40,549 nt of DNA, taken from positions 1 through 40,549 of the forward strand of contig CACBUI010000003.1 in the NCBI GenBank assembly GCA_902542505.1. Direction: 5' to 3'. Position 1 is the stretch's first letter. The number at the start of each line of letters is the position of its first letter. The notes beneath the pieces were generated by a model, which was not told the DNA's origin, ran no database searches, and was given only the letters and a program-made list of their open reading frames with translations. A program made the translations under genes and the position numbers. Positions 1 through 9,876 of the stretch are shown here, in pieces. Source of the DNA: an uncultured Alphaproteobacteria bacterium. GTDB taxonomy: Bacteria > Pseudomonadota > Alphaproteobacteria > HIMB59.

Positions 1-483
1 GGATTACTTTTCATATTTTATGATGAAATAATCAATTTTGAATTTTCAAAAGGAACTAGTATTGGAATTTTACTTGGTGTATTGGCGACATATTTTGCAT
101 CTATTGGTAATTTAATTTCAGAGTATACCTCTAAAATTAAATTGAATGTTATTGCTGTTACAGGATATGGGATGTTGTATGGCTCAATAACACTGTTAAT
201 TTATCTTTTAGTAACTGGTATTGAACTTAATTTTGATTTCAGTTACAGATACGTCTCTTCATTATTGTATTTGGCTATTTTTGGGAGTGTATTTGGTTTC
301 ATTCTTTATTTATCAGTAATTAAAAATATTGGCGCAAATGATGCCGCATACATTGCTATAATTATGCCTCTTATTGCTCTAATTATTTCTACGATATTTG
401 AAGGTTTGGAGTGGGACTTAAATTTGTATGTCGGTGCAATTCTTGTATTGTTTGGAAATATATTAATATTAAAAAGAAATTAA
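1..483 (+). CDS. EamA/DMT-family transporter, C-terminal part (5' end outside window)
   Basis: Frame 1 is open from base 1 (GLLFIFYDEIINFEFSKGTSIGILLGVLATYFASIGNLISEYTSKI...). Hydrophobic repeats with typical EamA C-terminus (GSVFGFILYLSVIKNIGANDAAYIAIIMPLIALIISTIFEGLEW). The ORF-track start at 82 is an internal TTG. Confidence 0.8.
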   Translation, partial: GLLFIFYDEIINFEFSKGTSIGILLGVLATYFASIGNLISEYTSKIKLNVIAVTGYGMLYGSITLLIYLLVTGIELNFDFSYRYVSSLLYLAIFGSVFGFILYLSVIKNIGANDAAYIAIIMPLIALIISTIFEGLEWDLNLYVGAILVLFGNILILKRN

Positions 484-1628
484 TTCTTAAACAACTTTTG
501 TTGAGAAATTACTATTATGCTCGATATTATAAAAAGTATTAACATCGGAATATAGACGAATTCAATACCGAAGATATCAGCAACATAACCTAAAGCTGGT
601 GGTGCAATCATAAAGACCCCATAAACACCTATTGTAATTATAGTTATCCCTACCGTAGCATTAACATTTTTAATAGAAGACCCAAAGGTATAACAAATAG
701 GAATAATTGAAGAAACACTAAAACCAGCAATAATAAAACCAATTATTGCTAATGTTAGAGAACTACTTAAAACTATAATTAATGAACCCAGTAATGAACC
801 TATCACTGAGTAAACAAGAAAATTATAAATACCAAATATTTCTTTTAACTTATCTCCAATTAATCTACCAATAACCATACTCCCATTAAATGCTATAGCA
901 GCAAGTCCAATATTAAAACCATCTGCATTAATGTAATCTCTCATATATAAAGAACCCCAAGAGTCAGTACCACCCTCCAAAAATACTGCTGTAATTGATA
1001 AAATAAATAAGATTACAAGAAATAAGGGCCAATTGAAAAATATAGACAAAATAGATAAAGAGTCTGATTTATTTTGTTTTATAGTTAAACTACCTAGAAA
1101 TATTAATGGTGATAAGATTATTACAAATATAATTGAATTTATTATAAAGCTTATTTTAAATTCCAGAAATAAACTAGTTAACAAAGATCCAGATAATAAT
1201 CCAATACTCCAAAAGGCATGAAATCCTGACATCATAGGTTTTTTAAATCTTTTTTCTAAAGAAGTAGCTTGAACATTAAGAATTACCTCAAATAGTCCGT
1301 AACAAATACCGAAAATAAAACTCAATATTGCCATAATTATAAAAGATTGAGCAAATGGAATTAAAAGCCAAAGAATGCTTATAGCAAGACCTGATAAAAG
1401 TGAGATTTGTTTTGAGGGATATATTTGTGTTATTTTTGGTGTAACTATCATAGTTAAAACAGAGCCAATTGAAAAAATTACAAACAAATATCCCATACCT
1501 GTATAATCGACATTAATTTGATCTTTTATATCTGGTATTCTCACTGCCCAAAGTCCAACAAAAAAAGAAATTGAGAAAAATAATGCTTTGCACGCATTAG
1601 CCTCTGAAAAATTACTCTTTAATTTCAA
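480..1628 (-). CDS. MFS transporter
   Basis: 382 aa, about 12 hydrophobic segments, MFS-like layout (GLWAVRIPDIKDQINVDYTGMGYLF; GGTDSWGSLYMRDY). Confidence 0.8.
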   Translation of the reverse strand: MKLKSNFSEANACKALFFSISFFVGLWAVRIPDIKDQINVDYTGMGYLFVIFSIGSVLTMIVTPKITQIYPSKQISLLSGLAISILWLLIPFAQSFIIMAILSFIFGICYGLFEVILNVQATSLEKRFKKPMMSGFHAFWSIGLLSGSLLTSLFLEFKISFIINSIIFVIILSPLIFLGSLTIKQNKSDSLSILSIFFNWPLFLVILFILSITAVFLEGGTDSWGSLYMRDYINADGFNIGLAAIAFNGSMVIGRLIGDKLKEIFGIYNFLVYSVIGSLLGSLIIVLSSSLTLAIIGFIIAGFSVSSIIPICYTFGSSIKNVNATVGITIITIGVYGVFMIAPPALGYVADIFGIEFVYIPMLILFIISSIIVISQQKLFKN

Positions 1629-1646
1629 AATAGATTAATTAAATAG

Positions 1647-2084
1647 CTACCAACCACCATCATCATCTGCTTTTTTGTCTTTAACAGATTTAATAGATGA
1701 AGTTTTAACTAATTTCCATATACCACTTCCAGAAACAATAATTTCATTTTTTGAAAAGACTTTACAATTAACAAAACATAGTGTTTTAGTCATTCTCTCT
1801 ATAGTTGGTAAGCCTATTAGTTCATCTCCTTTTTGAGCTGAAAATGTAAAGTGAGTGTTCATGGATATAGTAACACAAGGTTTATTCCCAAAAGACTTAT
1901 AAGCAGCATTGCCCATAACATTATCTAAAAAAGACATTAAGAAACCTCCATGTGCAAATTTTCCTGAGTTAAGATGTTTTTCAGTAACAAACATTCGATA
2001 TTTATCCTGATTATTTTCTGATTTTGTCTCTAATTCACCAAGTAATTGTGTATATGAAGATTTTGATATTAACTTCCAGGTCAT
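1647..2084 (-). CDS. PaaI-like hotdog-fold thioesterase
   Basis: HLNSGKFAHGGFLMSFLDNVMGNAA motif typical of the 4HBT/PaaI family. Confidence 0.75.
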   Translation of the reverse strand: MTWKLISKSSYTQLLGELETKSENNQDKYRMFVTEKHLNSGKFAHGGFLMSFLDNVMGNAAYKSFGNKPCVTISMNTHFTFSAQKGDELIGLPTIERMTKTLCFVNCKVFSKNEIIVSGSGIWKLVKTSSIKSVKDKKADDDGGW

Positions 2085-2122
2085 ATATAACTTTATAATG
2101 CAATCTTTAAAAAAAGAAATAT

Positions 2123-2140
2123 TTTATGAAATTTCATAAA
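2123..2140. promoter_or_regulatory. Perfect 18 bp palindrome in divergent intergenic region
   Basis: TTTATGAAA|TTTCATAAA between thioesterase (-) and ggt (+). Confidence 0.5.
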
Positions 2141-2178
2141 CTATTTAACTTAATTATTAATACTAAACTTTATGCGTA

Positions 2179-3930
2179 ATGAATAGATCTTATAGAATTG
2201 AGGATAATAACTCTAATAGTTTTATACCTAGTTACTCTGGTACTAATGGTGCAGTAGCAACACATTCAAATTTATCCTCAATGACAGCCTATAATATTTT
2301 AAATCAAGACAGAGGTAATGCATTTGATGCTGCTGCTGGAGCAATGTTAGTTGAAGGTCTTGTAAATCCTCAAATGTTTGGAATGGGCGGTGAAGGTGTG
2401 ATGATATTAAAACCCAAAAACCAAAACCCTGTTGTGTTAAATGGAAATACTTTATCGCCAAGAAAATTTAATTTTTTAAATTTAGTTACCAGGGGTTTTA
2501 CAGAAGTTCCAGATGAAGGAGTATTATGTGCTGGAGTTCCAGCAGCATTTTCTAGTATTTTTAGAATGTTACAATTATATGGAACATTAGATTTTAGGAC
2601 TATTTCTAAATATGCAAAAGAATACGCAAAAGTAGGATATCCTTTACACACAGGAATAATAAACCAAAATAAATTTGGGTTAAAAAGTCTAAAAGGTAAA
2701 TTTATAAGAGAGTGGAAAAATTCTGCTAAATTATATTTAAAAAATAATGAAATTCCAAAAGTAGGAAGTTTATTCAGAAATTCGGCTTACGCAAACTTAA
2801 TTGATTATCTTGGTAATTACGAGAAAAAGATTACAGGATCTCGAAATAATAAATTTAATAAATTGCATGATGCTTTTTATAAAGGTGATGTTGCAAACTC
2901 AATTTTAAAATATTCACAAAAAAATGAAGGGCTACTTTCAAAAGAAGATTTTGAAAATTTTAATGTGAAATTTGAAAAAACAATTTCAGAAAAATATGGT
3001 GATTACCAAGTTCATAAAACTAATTTCTGGGGACAAGGATTGACTAGTTTAATGATGTTGAAAATGCTTAACAAACAAAAAATTAAATCACTTAATTCAG
3101 CTGGTGATATTCATAAATTTACAGAAATTTTAAAATTAACTTTTGCTGACAGAGAGATGTATTTTACTGGGAAGTACAATTCAAAAGTCAAAGCAAATCA
3201 CCTATTAGATGACTCTTACCTAAATAAAAGAATGCAATTAATTAAAGATATGGCAATTGACTCTATAATTCCAGGGAACCCCCTATCCAAGAAATCATTA
3301 CTCCCAATTGAAAATGATATTAAACCATGGGGCGCTGGCACAGTTCATATAAGTATTATAGATAAAGATAATAATGCTATTTCGTGCACACCAAGTGGTG
3401 GATGGATCAGATCTAATGAAGTAATCAATGAATTAGGATTTCCCCTAGGTAATAGATTAATGACGTTTTATTTATCAAAACCAGGTCACGTAAATTTTAT
3501 AGCACCTGTACAACAACCAAGGACAACATTGAGCCCTACTTTGATTATCAATCAAAAAAAGAGAGAAATTTTAAGTTGTGGGACTATGGGCGGTGACGCT
3601 CAAGATCAATGGCAAGCACAATTTTTAATGAATTATATATTTTCAAATATGCCTATTGACCAAGCTTTAAATGAACCCAGAGTTTCATCAGAGCATTTAC
3701 CTGCTTTTTTTCACCCTCATGATCCAAATTTGAAACAATTATTATTAGAAGAGCGACTTTCGCCCTTAATTTCTCAATTAAATAAAAAAGGACATAAATG
3801 CCTTAAAACTACAGACTGGAGCGAAGGTTTTATTTTATGCGCTAGAAAACAAGATAAAATTTATGATGCATATGCAGATATTAGAAGTTATAAGAGTCAA
3901 ATATTTCAAGCACAGGCATTAGCATGGTAA
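2179..3930 (+). CDS. ggt: Gamma-glutamyltransferase family protein
   Basis: NAFDAAAGAMLVEGLVNPQMFGMGGEG and GAGTVHISIIDKDNNAISCTPSGGWI (candidate catalytic Thr). No obvious signal peptide. Confidence 0.85.
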   Translation: MNRSYRIEDNNSNSFIPSYSGTNGAVATHSNLSSMTAYNILNQDRGNAFDAAAGAMLVEGLVNPQMFGMGGEGVMILKPKNQNPVVLNGNTLSPRKFNFLNLVTRGFTEVPDEGVLCAGVPAAFSSIFRMLQLYGTLDFRTISKYAKEYAKVGYPLHTGIINQNKFGLKSLKGKFIREWKNSAKLYLKNNEIPKVGSLFRNSAYANLIDYLGNYEKKITGSRNNKFNKLHDAFYKGDVANSILKYSQKNEGLLSKEDFENFNVKFEKTISEKYGDYQVHKTNFWGQGLTSLMMLKMLNKQKIKSLNSAGDIHKFTEILKLTFADREMYFTGKYNSKVKANHLLDDSYLNKRMQLIKDMAIDSIIPGNPLSKKSLLPIENDIKPWGAGTVHISIIDKDNNAISCTPSGGWIRSNEVINELGFPLGNRLMTFYLSKPGHVNFIAPVQQPRTTLSPTLIINQKKREILSCGTMGGDAQDQWQAQFLMNYIFSNMPIDQALNEPRVSSEHLPAFFHPHDPNLKQLLLEERLSPLISQLNKKGHKCLKTTDWSEGFILCARKQDKIYDAYADIRSYKSQIFQAQALAW

Positions 3931-4697
3931 AAAAAAAGAACAAATTAAATGATTTAATTGATGTAGTTAAGAGACTAAGAAATCCAAAAAATGGATGTCC
4001 ATGGGATATACAACAAACTTCCAAATCATTAGCAAAGTATACTTTAGAGGAAGCATATGAGGTTATCGAAGCAATTGAGTCAAATAATAACAAAGAACTA
4101 GAAGGAGAACTTGGCGATTTATTACTACAAGTTATTTATCACTCAGTTATTGCTGCTGAAAAAAAGAAATTTTCTATTGATGATGTCATTGATACAAGTG
4201 TAAAAAAAATGAAATCTCGTCATCCTCATATTTTTATGCGTGATGAGTCAATCAAAACTGTTCAAGATGTTAATGATTTTTGGGAAACACAAAAAAAATT
4301 TGAAAGAAAAAAGAAAGGTGCCAAGTCTGTTTTAGATGGTGTAAGTGTAAACCTGCCTGCTGTTACTCGTTCACTTAAACTTCAAAAAAGAGCCGCAAAA
4401 GAGGGATTTGATTGGAAAAATGCAAATGGAACGTTAAAGAAGGTGAAAGAGGAATTAAATGAACTTTCAAATGAAATAAAAATTAATAATAAGAGAAAAA
4501 TTAAAGAGGAATTAGGAGATTTATTATTTTCATGTATTAATTTATCAAGAAAATTAGGCCTAGATACTGAAACAGTAATTAGGGACTCTAATAGGAAATT
4601 TGAGAAAAGATTTAAAAAAATGGAAAAAACAATGAATAAAAAAAAATTGAAATGGAATTTGAATAATTTGGAGAAAGAATGGCAAAAATCAAAATAA
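3924..4697 (+). CDS. mazG: Nucleoside triphosphate pyrophosphohydrolase MazG
   Basis: Two MazG repeats (LRNPKNGCPWDIQQTSKSLAKYTLEEAYEVIEAIE...; KVKEELNELSNEI...EELGDLLFSCINLSRKLG). Confidence 0.9.
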   Translation: MVKKKNKLNDLIDVVKRLRNPKNGCPWDIQQTSKSLAKYTLEEAYEVIEAIESNNNKELEGELGDLLLQVIYHSVIAAEKKKFSIDDVIDTSVKKMKSRHPHIFMRDESIKTVQDVNDFWETQKKFERKKKGAKSVLDGVSVNLPAVTRSLKLQKRAAKEGFDWKNANGTLKKVKEELNELSNEIKINNKRKIKEELGDLLFSCINLSRKLGLDTETVIRDSNRKFEKRFKKMEKTMNKKKLKWNLNNLEKEWQKSK

Positions 4698-5953
4698 TTT
4701 TTTTAAGTACATTCTTTTTATTTTTTTCAAAAGGTATCTTATCCTATGAAATCACTGATTTAATAAAAATTCTCGTCGAAAAAAATGAAACAAATTCTAA
4801 ATTTAAGTATGATAATCTAATTGATGAAAAAAATTTAGAATTAGCTGATACACTCTACATACCAGAAATTGATTATTCATTTAATGTTTCAAACAGTACT
4901 ACTAGTACTAATGCTACTTCTACACTTAACTCAAATACTCATACATTAAGCGCCACAGTCAACCTCTATAACGGTGGGTTTAGCCAGTTAAATTTAATTA
5001 CTACGCAAACTAGAAATCAAGCGTTTGACTATCTTAGAGAGTATCAAAAAGAGTTATTAATCAAAGAACTCCTAAATGGTTATAGTAATTTACAGACATT
5101 GATCTTTAAAAAGAAAAATCAACAACTGAATTTAGAATTTTATAGAAAAAAAGTCTTAGAGGCTGAAATATTATTCAAGGCAAACAGAGTTACAAAAACA
5201 GAGGTACTAGATTTGGAAAATGAGCTATTAGAGGCACAATCTGTGTCTTTAGATTATGATAGAAAAATAGATAATTTAATGCTTCAAGTTAGTAAGTTAC
5301 TTGATCTAGAAATTTATGATGAAGATGTAAATTTTGATTATGTGATAAACGTATCTAACTCACAAATTAGTAAGAAATTATTTTCAGAATTGATGAATTC
5401 CTCTTATGGTCAATATCTCTCTTTTATTGAAAATACATATTTACCTGAATTAGAAATGAGCAAAAAAGATTTGAGACCTTCTGTTGACCTTACATATTCC
5501 CTAAGCGAGAGTGATAATTATTCTGCAGCAATTGATCATAGAAGATCCTCATCTTTGTCACTATCACTTAACGTTCCTATTTATGACGGCTATAAAGATG
5601 AAAATAATTTTAATATTGAGGAATATAATTATCAAAAAAAATTATTAGAACATAAAGACTTAAAGAGAGATTTACTTAATACTTACTTAGAGTCTTGGAA
5701 CAATTATGATTTTTATTTAAATAAAATAAACAACCAAGAAAAAATAATTAATAGCTTAGAATTAAAATTACAAGGAAATGAAATTTTATATAAAGCCCAA
5801 AAAATAGATATTACACAACTTATTGAAAGTAAGAATGAATTAAATGATGCACACAACATTTTATTGGATTTGAAATCCTCAAAAAAATATTATTTAATAG
5901 ACATTCTGATATTAAACGGGGATTTGAATACAATTATTAATGGATTGGGATAG
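4679..5953 (+). CDS. TolC-family outer membrane efflux protein
   Basis: N-terminal signal, long coiled-coil regions, LYNGGF and LNVPIYDGYKDENN motifs typical of TolC repeats. Confidence 0.75.
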   Translation: MAKIKIIFLSTFFLFFSKGILSYEITDLIKILVEKNETNSKFKYDNLIDEKNLELADTLYIPEIDYSFNVSNSTTSTNATSTLNSNTHTLSATVNLYNGGFSQLNLITTQTRNQAFDYLREYQKELLIKELLNGYSNLQTLIFKKKNQQLNLEFYRKKVLEAEILFKANRVTKTEVLDLENELLEAQSVSLDYDRKIDNLMLQVSKLLDLEIYDEDVNFDYVINVSNSQISKKLFSELMNSSYGQYLSFIENTYLPELEMSKKDLRPSVDLTYSLSESDNYSAAIDHRRSSSLSLSLNVPIYDGYKDENNFNIEEYNYQKKLLEHKDLKRDLLNTYLESWNNYDFYLNKINNQEKIINSLELKLQGNEILYKAQKIDITQLIESKNELNDAHNILLDLKSSKKYYLIDILILNGDLNTIINGLG

Positions 5954-6833
5954 ACTTAAAACATTTTATCACGTAGCTACAGCAGGTAGCATCTCCAGAG
6001 CTATGGATACTATTCACCTCAGTCAGTCTGCTATTACTAGACAAATTCAATCTCTTGAGCATAGTTTAAAAACCAAACTATTTAAAAGACACACAAAAGG
6101 TATAACTCTTACAGAGCAAGGTTCTTATCTTTTTGAAGAAACTGAAAAAATTTTTGCTGATTTAAATTCTATTGAAAAAAAGATAGTTGAATATAAGTCA
6201 GTTCCCACTGGTAACCTCTCCATTAATACTACAGTTGCTTTTGGATCGATGTGGCTTAGCCCAAGAATCAATGAATTTATTCATGAATACCCTGAAATTA
6301 ATCTTAAACTAAACTATTCTGAGGATGAGCAAGATATGCTTCGCCAAGATTATGATATTGGTTTATGGATGAGAAAACCAAGACATTTAGATTTAGTTTC
6401 AAAGCACATAGCAACAATCAAATACCATATTTATGGATCAGCGAATTACATAAATGAAATGGGTATGCCTTTGAGAAGATCAGAGCTTAATAGCCATAGA
6501 TTAATTACATATGGAATAGGAAAACCATCCCCACTTTCTGACACCAATTGGATACTGAAAACTGGTGTTAAAAAAAACCAAAAAAATAGAAGACCTCATA
6601 TTACAATCAATAATCTATATGGTTTATTAGTAGCTGTTGAAACTGGTGCAGGATTAGCTGCATTACCTGACTATATGGCTCAACATAAAGCCCATCTTGT
6701 TAAAGTATTACCAGATATAGAAGGACCAAGTTACGATGTTCATATGGTTTATCATGAAAATCTAAAAGGGAGTTTAAAACTGATAGCTTTTAGAGATTTT
6801 CTTTTGAATAAAATAAGCCAATGGAGATTTTGA
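5940..6833 (+). CDS. LysR-family transcriptional regulator
   Basis: N-terminal wHTH: MDWDRLKTFYHVATAGSISRAMDTIHLSQSAITRQIQSLEHSLKTKLFKRHTKGITLTEQG. Confidence 0.9.
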   Translation: MDWDRLKTFYHVATAGSISRAMDTIHLSQSAITRQIQSLEHSLKTKLFKRHTKGITLTEQGSYLFEETEKIFADLNSIEKKIVEYKSVPTGNLSINTTVAFGSMWLSPRINEFIHEYPEINLKLNYSEDEQDMLRQDYDIGLWMRKPRHLDLVSKHIATIKYHIYGSANYINEMGMPLRRSELNSHRLITYGIGKPSPLSDTNWILKTGVKKNQKNRRPHITINNLYGLLVAVETGAGLAALPDYMAQHKAHLVKVLPDIEGPSYDVHMVYHENLKGSLKLIAFRDFLLNKISQWRF

Positions 6834-6878
6834 CTATCAAAATTTTCTTTTTTTATTAAAAATATACATAAAAAAAAC

Positions 6879-8033
6879 ATGAATAACTTATTAAAAACAT
6901 ACAAGTTTAGTAATTTTAGAGTAGTAAAAGGTAATGGATGTTATTTATACACCTCTGATAAAAGAAAATTATTAGATTTCTCAGCAGGGGTTGCTGTAAA
7001 TTCTCTTGGATATAATCATCCAGTAATTAAAAATAGCCTTAAAGCTCAACTTAAAACAGGAATTACTCATCTGTCAGGATCACAAATACATGAATTTAAA
7101 ACTAAATTATCTAAGTTATTATCTGATAATTCCAATAAAGGGGATGTATTCTTTTCTAACTCTGGTGCCGAGAGTATTGAGGCAGCCCTAAAAATTGCAA
7201 GAAATTATGGTAGTAAAAAGGGTAAAGATGAAATCATCGCAATGACCTCCTCTTTTCATGGAAGAACAATTGGGGCTTTATCCGTCGGTAGTAATAAAAA
7301 ATATAAATCGAATATTGGTCCAGTTCCTGGGAAAGTAAAGTTTTGCAAGTTTAATGATGTCTCTCATCTCAAAAAACTTGTAAATAAAAAAACAGTAGCA
7401 ATCATCATAGAATTTGTTCAAGGAGATGGAGGTATAAATATTTGCAGTAAGAATTTTGCTAAAGCTATAAAAGAGGTATGTAAAAATAAGAAAATTTTAC
7501 TTATTGGGGATGAAATACAAGGTGGCATAGGTAGAACTGGAAAAATATTTGCTTACAAACATTACGGTGTCAATCCAGATATCATAACCTCTGCAAAAGG
7601 CTTAGGTTCAGGCATTCCAATAGGTGCTACAATAGTAAAAAAATATATATCCAAAATTATTTCTACTGGTTTTCATGGCTCAACATTTGGAGGTGGTATG
7701 CTTCAAACAAGAGTTTCATATAATGTTTTTAGAACCATAAATAATAAAAGTTTTTTAAATAAAGTACTGATTAATGGTAGTTTATTATCTTCTCTAATGA
7801 AAAAAATGCACCACTTACATAAAGATAAAATAGTTGATTCAAGATGTTTGGGTCTTATGGCTGGTGTAGAATTTAAAAATAATCAAATCGCATTAAAAAC
7901 ATATGAAAAAATGTCAAAAAATGGGCTTATTTCAACTCTAATACAAGGAAATATAATTCGTCTTACACCTCCATTGACTGTTTCAAGTGGAGAAATTAGA
8001 AAGGCTATAAAGATAATAACTCAATCGTTATAA
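6879..8033 (+). CDS. argD: Acetylornithine aminotransferase-like class III PLP aminotransferase
   Basis: FSNSGAESIEAALKIAR, SFHGRTIGALSV, GDEIQGGIGRTGKIFA, SAKGLGSGIPIGA (PLP Lys), HGSTFGGG. Substrate specificity not provable. Confidence 0.75.
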   Translation: MNNLLKTYKFSNFRVVKGNGCYLYTSDKRKLLDFSAGVAVNSLGYNHPVIKNSLKAQLKTGITHLSGSQIHEFKTKLSKLLSDNSNKGDVFFSNSGAESIEAALKIARNYGSKKGKDEIIAMTSSFHGRTIGALSVGSNKKYKSNIGPVPGKVKFCKFNDVSHLKKLVNKKTVAIIIEFVQGDGGINICSKNFAKAIKEVCKNKKILLIGDEIQGGIGRTGKIFAYKHYGVNPDIITSAKGLGSGIPIGATIVKKYISKIISTGFHGSTFGGGMLQTRVSYNVFRTINNKSFLNKVLINGSLLSSLMKKMHHLHKDKIVDSRCLGLMAGVEFKNNQIALKTYEKMSKNGLISTLIQGNIIRLTPPLTVSSGEIRKAIKIITQSL

Positions 8034-8035
8034 TT

Positions 8036-8884
8036 TCAATAATCTAAAGATTGTTTTTGAAATACAGTACCAATACCTTCTTCTGTCTCTAACTCATTTA
8101 TAAGAGCATTTTTTATTTCACCACTTATAATATGAATTTTTTGAACACCTTGATTTAAAGCTTTTAATGAATTTTCGACTTTTACAATCATTCCATTAGA
8201 AATGATTTTCTCATCAAATAGTTTTCTTGCCACATTTTCATCAACTGCAGAAATTCTTTCTCCTTGTGTATCTTTGATAAAAGGAACATCAGAGATAAAA
8301 ATTAGCTTACTAGCTGAGAGATTTATTGCTAATTCAGTAGCAATGGTGTCAGCATTAACATTTAATACTTCAGATGTATTTTTATCTAAAACTAAACTTG
8401 GCATAATTATCATATCATGTTCTTTAAATAAGTTTTTAATTTGTAAAGCATCAACTGAAACGATATCCCCTACTTGACCATAATCAATGTCATCAACTAC
8501 ATCTCTTCGTTTTGCTGCAATAAAGTCTTTCTTTGAAATAGGAATTGGAAAATTTCTGATATTATATCGTGAACTCAAGCTAAAAATATCTATTAAAATT
8601 TGACCAGATATTTTTTTGGCAGCCTCTATGTCTGTAGGAGATGTTACTCTTCTGCCATTTATTTTTTTTGGCTCAATACCATGTACATTGATCATATAGT
8701 TATCTAGCTGTCGTCCAAATCCAAAGACTAAAACAACTTTTAACTTCGAAATAGAGTTTAATAATTCTTTTATGTCGCTTATAACATTATCTATACTACC
8801 TTCATTATCGCAAATTTTACCACTAACTTTAATGACAAGTATGGAATTTTGTAATATTGATTGGTAAAAACTTTGATTTTTCAT
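8036..8884 (-). CDS. argB: Divergent acetylglutamate kinase-like amino-acid kinase
   Basis: Amino-acid-kinase fold landmarks: VIKVSGK, GFGRQLD (in place of HGGG), NGRRVTSPTD, NVNADTIATELAINLSASKLIFISDV, ALINELETEEGIGTVF. Confidence 0.7.
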   Translation of the reverse strand: MKNQSFYQSILQNSILVIKVSGKICDNEGSIDNVISDIKELLNSISKLKVVLVFGFGRQLDNYMINVHGIEPKKINGRRVTSPTDIEAAKKISGQILIDIFSLSSRYNIRNFPIPISKKDFIAAKRRDVVDDIDYGQVGDIVSVDALQIKNLFKEHDMIIMPSLVLDKNTSEVLNVNADTIATELAINLSASKLIFISDVPFIKDTQGERISAVDENVARKLFDEKIISNGMIVKVENSLKALNQGVQKIHIISGEIKNALINELETEEGIGTVFQKQSLDY

Positions 8885-9876
8885 TATAGATATAACGGTA
8901 TCATTTGTTTCAATCCTAATGATTGATCAAGATCAAAAATTATATTCATACATTCAACAGCGTTACCTGAAGCACCCTTTACTAAGTTATCTAAACAAGC
9001 CTCTACAACGAAGTGCCTCTGATCTTTGAAAGATACTGATATATCACAATAGTTTGACCCTACTACATTAGAGAGTTTAGTATTATTTTGTATTCTTATA
9101 AAAGGAGAAGATCTAAAACAATCAACTAAGCTTAAATTTAAAGACTCATGAGTTGTATCTTCAAATGTTTCTATGTGACTTGTAAGATATATACCTCTAG
9201 AGAAAGGCCCCGACAGTGGAACAAATGATAGAGTCTCCTTTAAATTAGGAAAAGATTGATAAATTTCTCCTAAATGTCGATGTGAATTTATATTGTATGA
9301 AAAAATATCTTTAGATCTTGTCGAATGATGATTTTTATTTGAGGGATTTTTACCACCACCACTTGATCCAGTAATAGCAGTAATGGATGCTTTTTTAATT
9401 ATAGATTGAAATGGTAATAAAGATAGTTGAGCCGTTAGCGCAAAGCAACCAGGATTAGATATGTTAGTAGATTTTTTTATGTCATCGATTGAATTTTCAA
9501 TAAATCCGTATTGAAACTTGCTTTGAATGTCAGCATCAAAATTTGTTTTGTAATATTTGTTATAATCATCTTGATTAGAAATTCTAAAATCAGAACTTAA
9601 GTCTATGATTTTAACTTTTGATAATAATTCTTTGACATATTCATGGGCTGAACCATGAGGTAATGATAAAAAAACACAATCGAGATTTTTAAATTCATCA
9701 AGATTAGATGTCTGTAAATCTTTCAGATTTAAAGACTGTAAATGTGGAAATTCCTCATCTATTTCCATTTCTCTTTGAAATATTTTTGATAATTTTACTT
9801 CAGGATGTACAGATAGAATTCGTATTAACTCGATACCTAAATAACCATTTGCTCCAATTATGCCTACATTAATCAT
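8884..9876 (-). CDS. argC: N-acetyl-gamma-glutamyl-phosphate reductase-like
   Basis: GIIGANGYLGIELIRIL, NPGCFAL catalytic Cys motif, GSSGGGKNPS, HRHLGEI. Confidence 0.82.
   Translation of the reverse strand: MINVGIIGANGYLGIELIRILSVHPEVKLSKIFQREMEIDEEFPHLQSLNLKDLQTSNLDEFKNLDCVFLSLPHGSAHEYVKELLSKVKIIDLSSDFRISNQDDYNKYYKTNFDADIQSKFQYGFIENSIDDIKKSTNISNPGCFALTAQLSLLPFQSIIKKASITAITGSSGGGKNPSNKNHHSTRSKDIFSYNINSHRHLGEIYQSFPNLKETLSFVPLSGPFSRGIYLTSHIETFEDTTHESLNLSLVDCFRSSPFIRIQNNTKLSNVVGSNYCDISVSFKDQRHFVVEACLDNLVKGASGNAVECMNIIFDLDQSLGLKQMIPLYL

Noticed and set aside
2243-2651. Two minus-strand ORFs inside ggt (2243-2461, 2370-2651)
   Set aside because: Fully inside a well-supported CDS, no recognisable domain.
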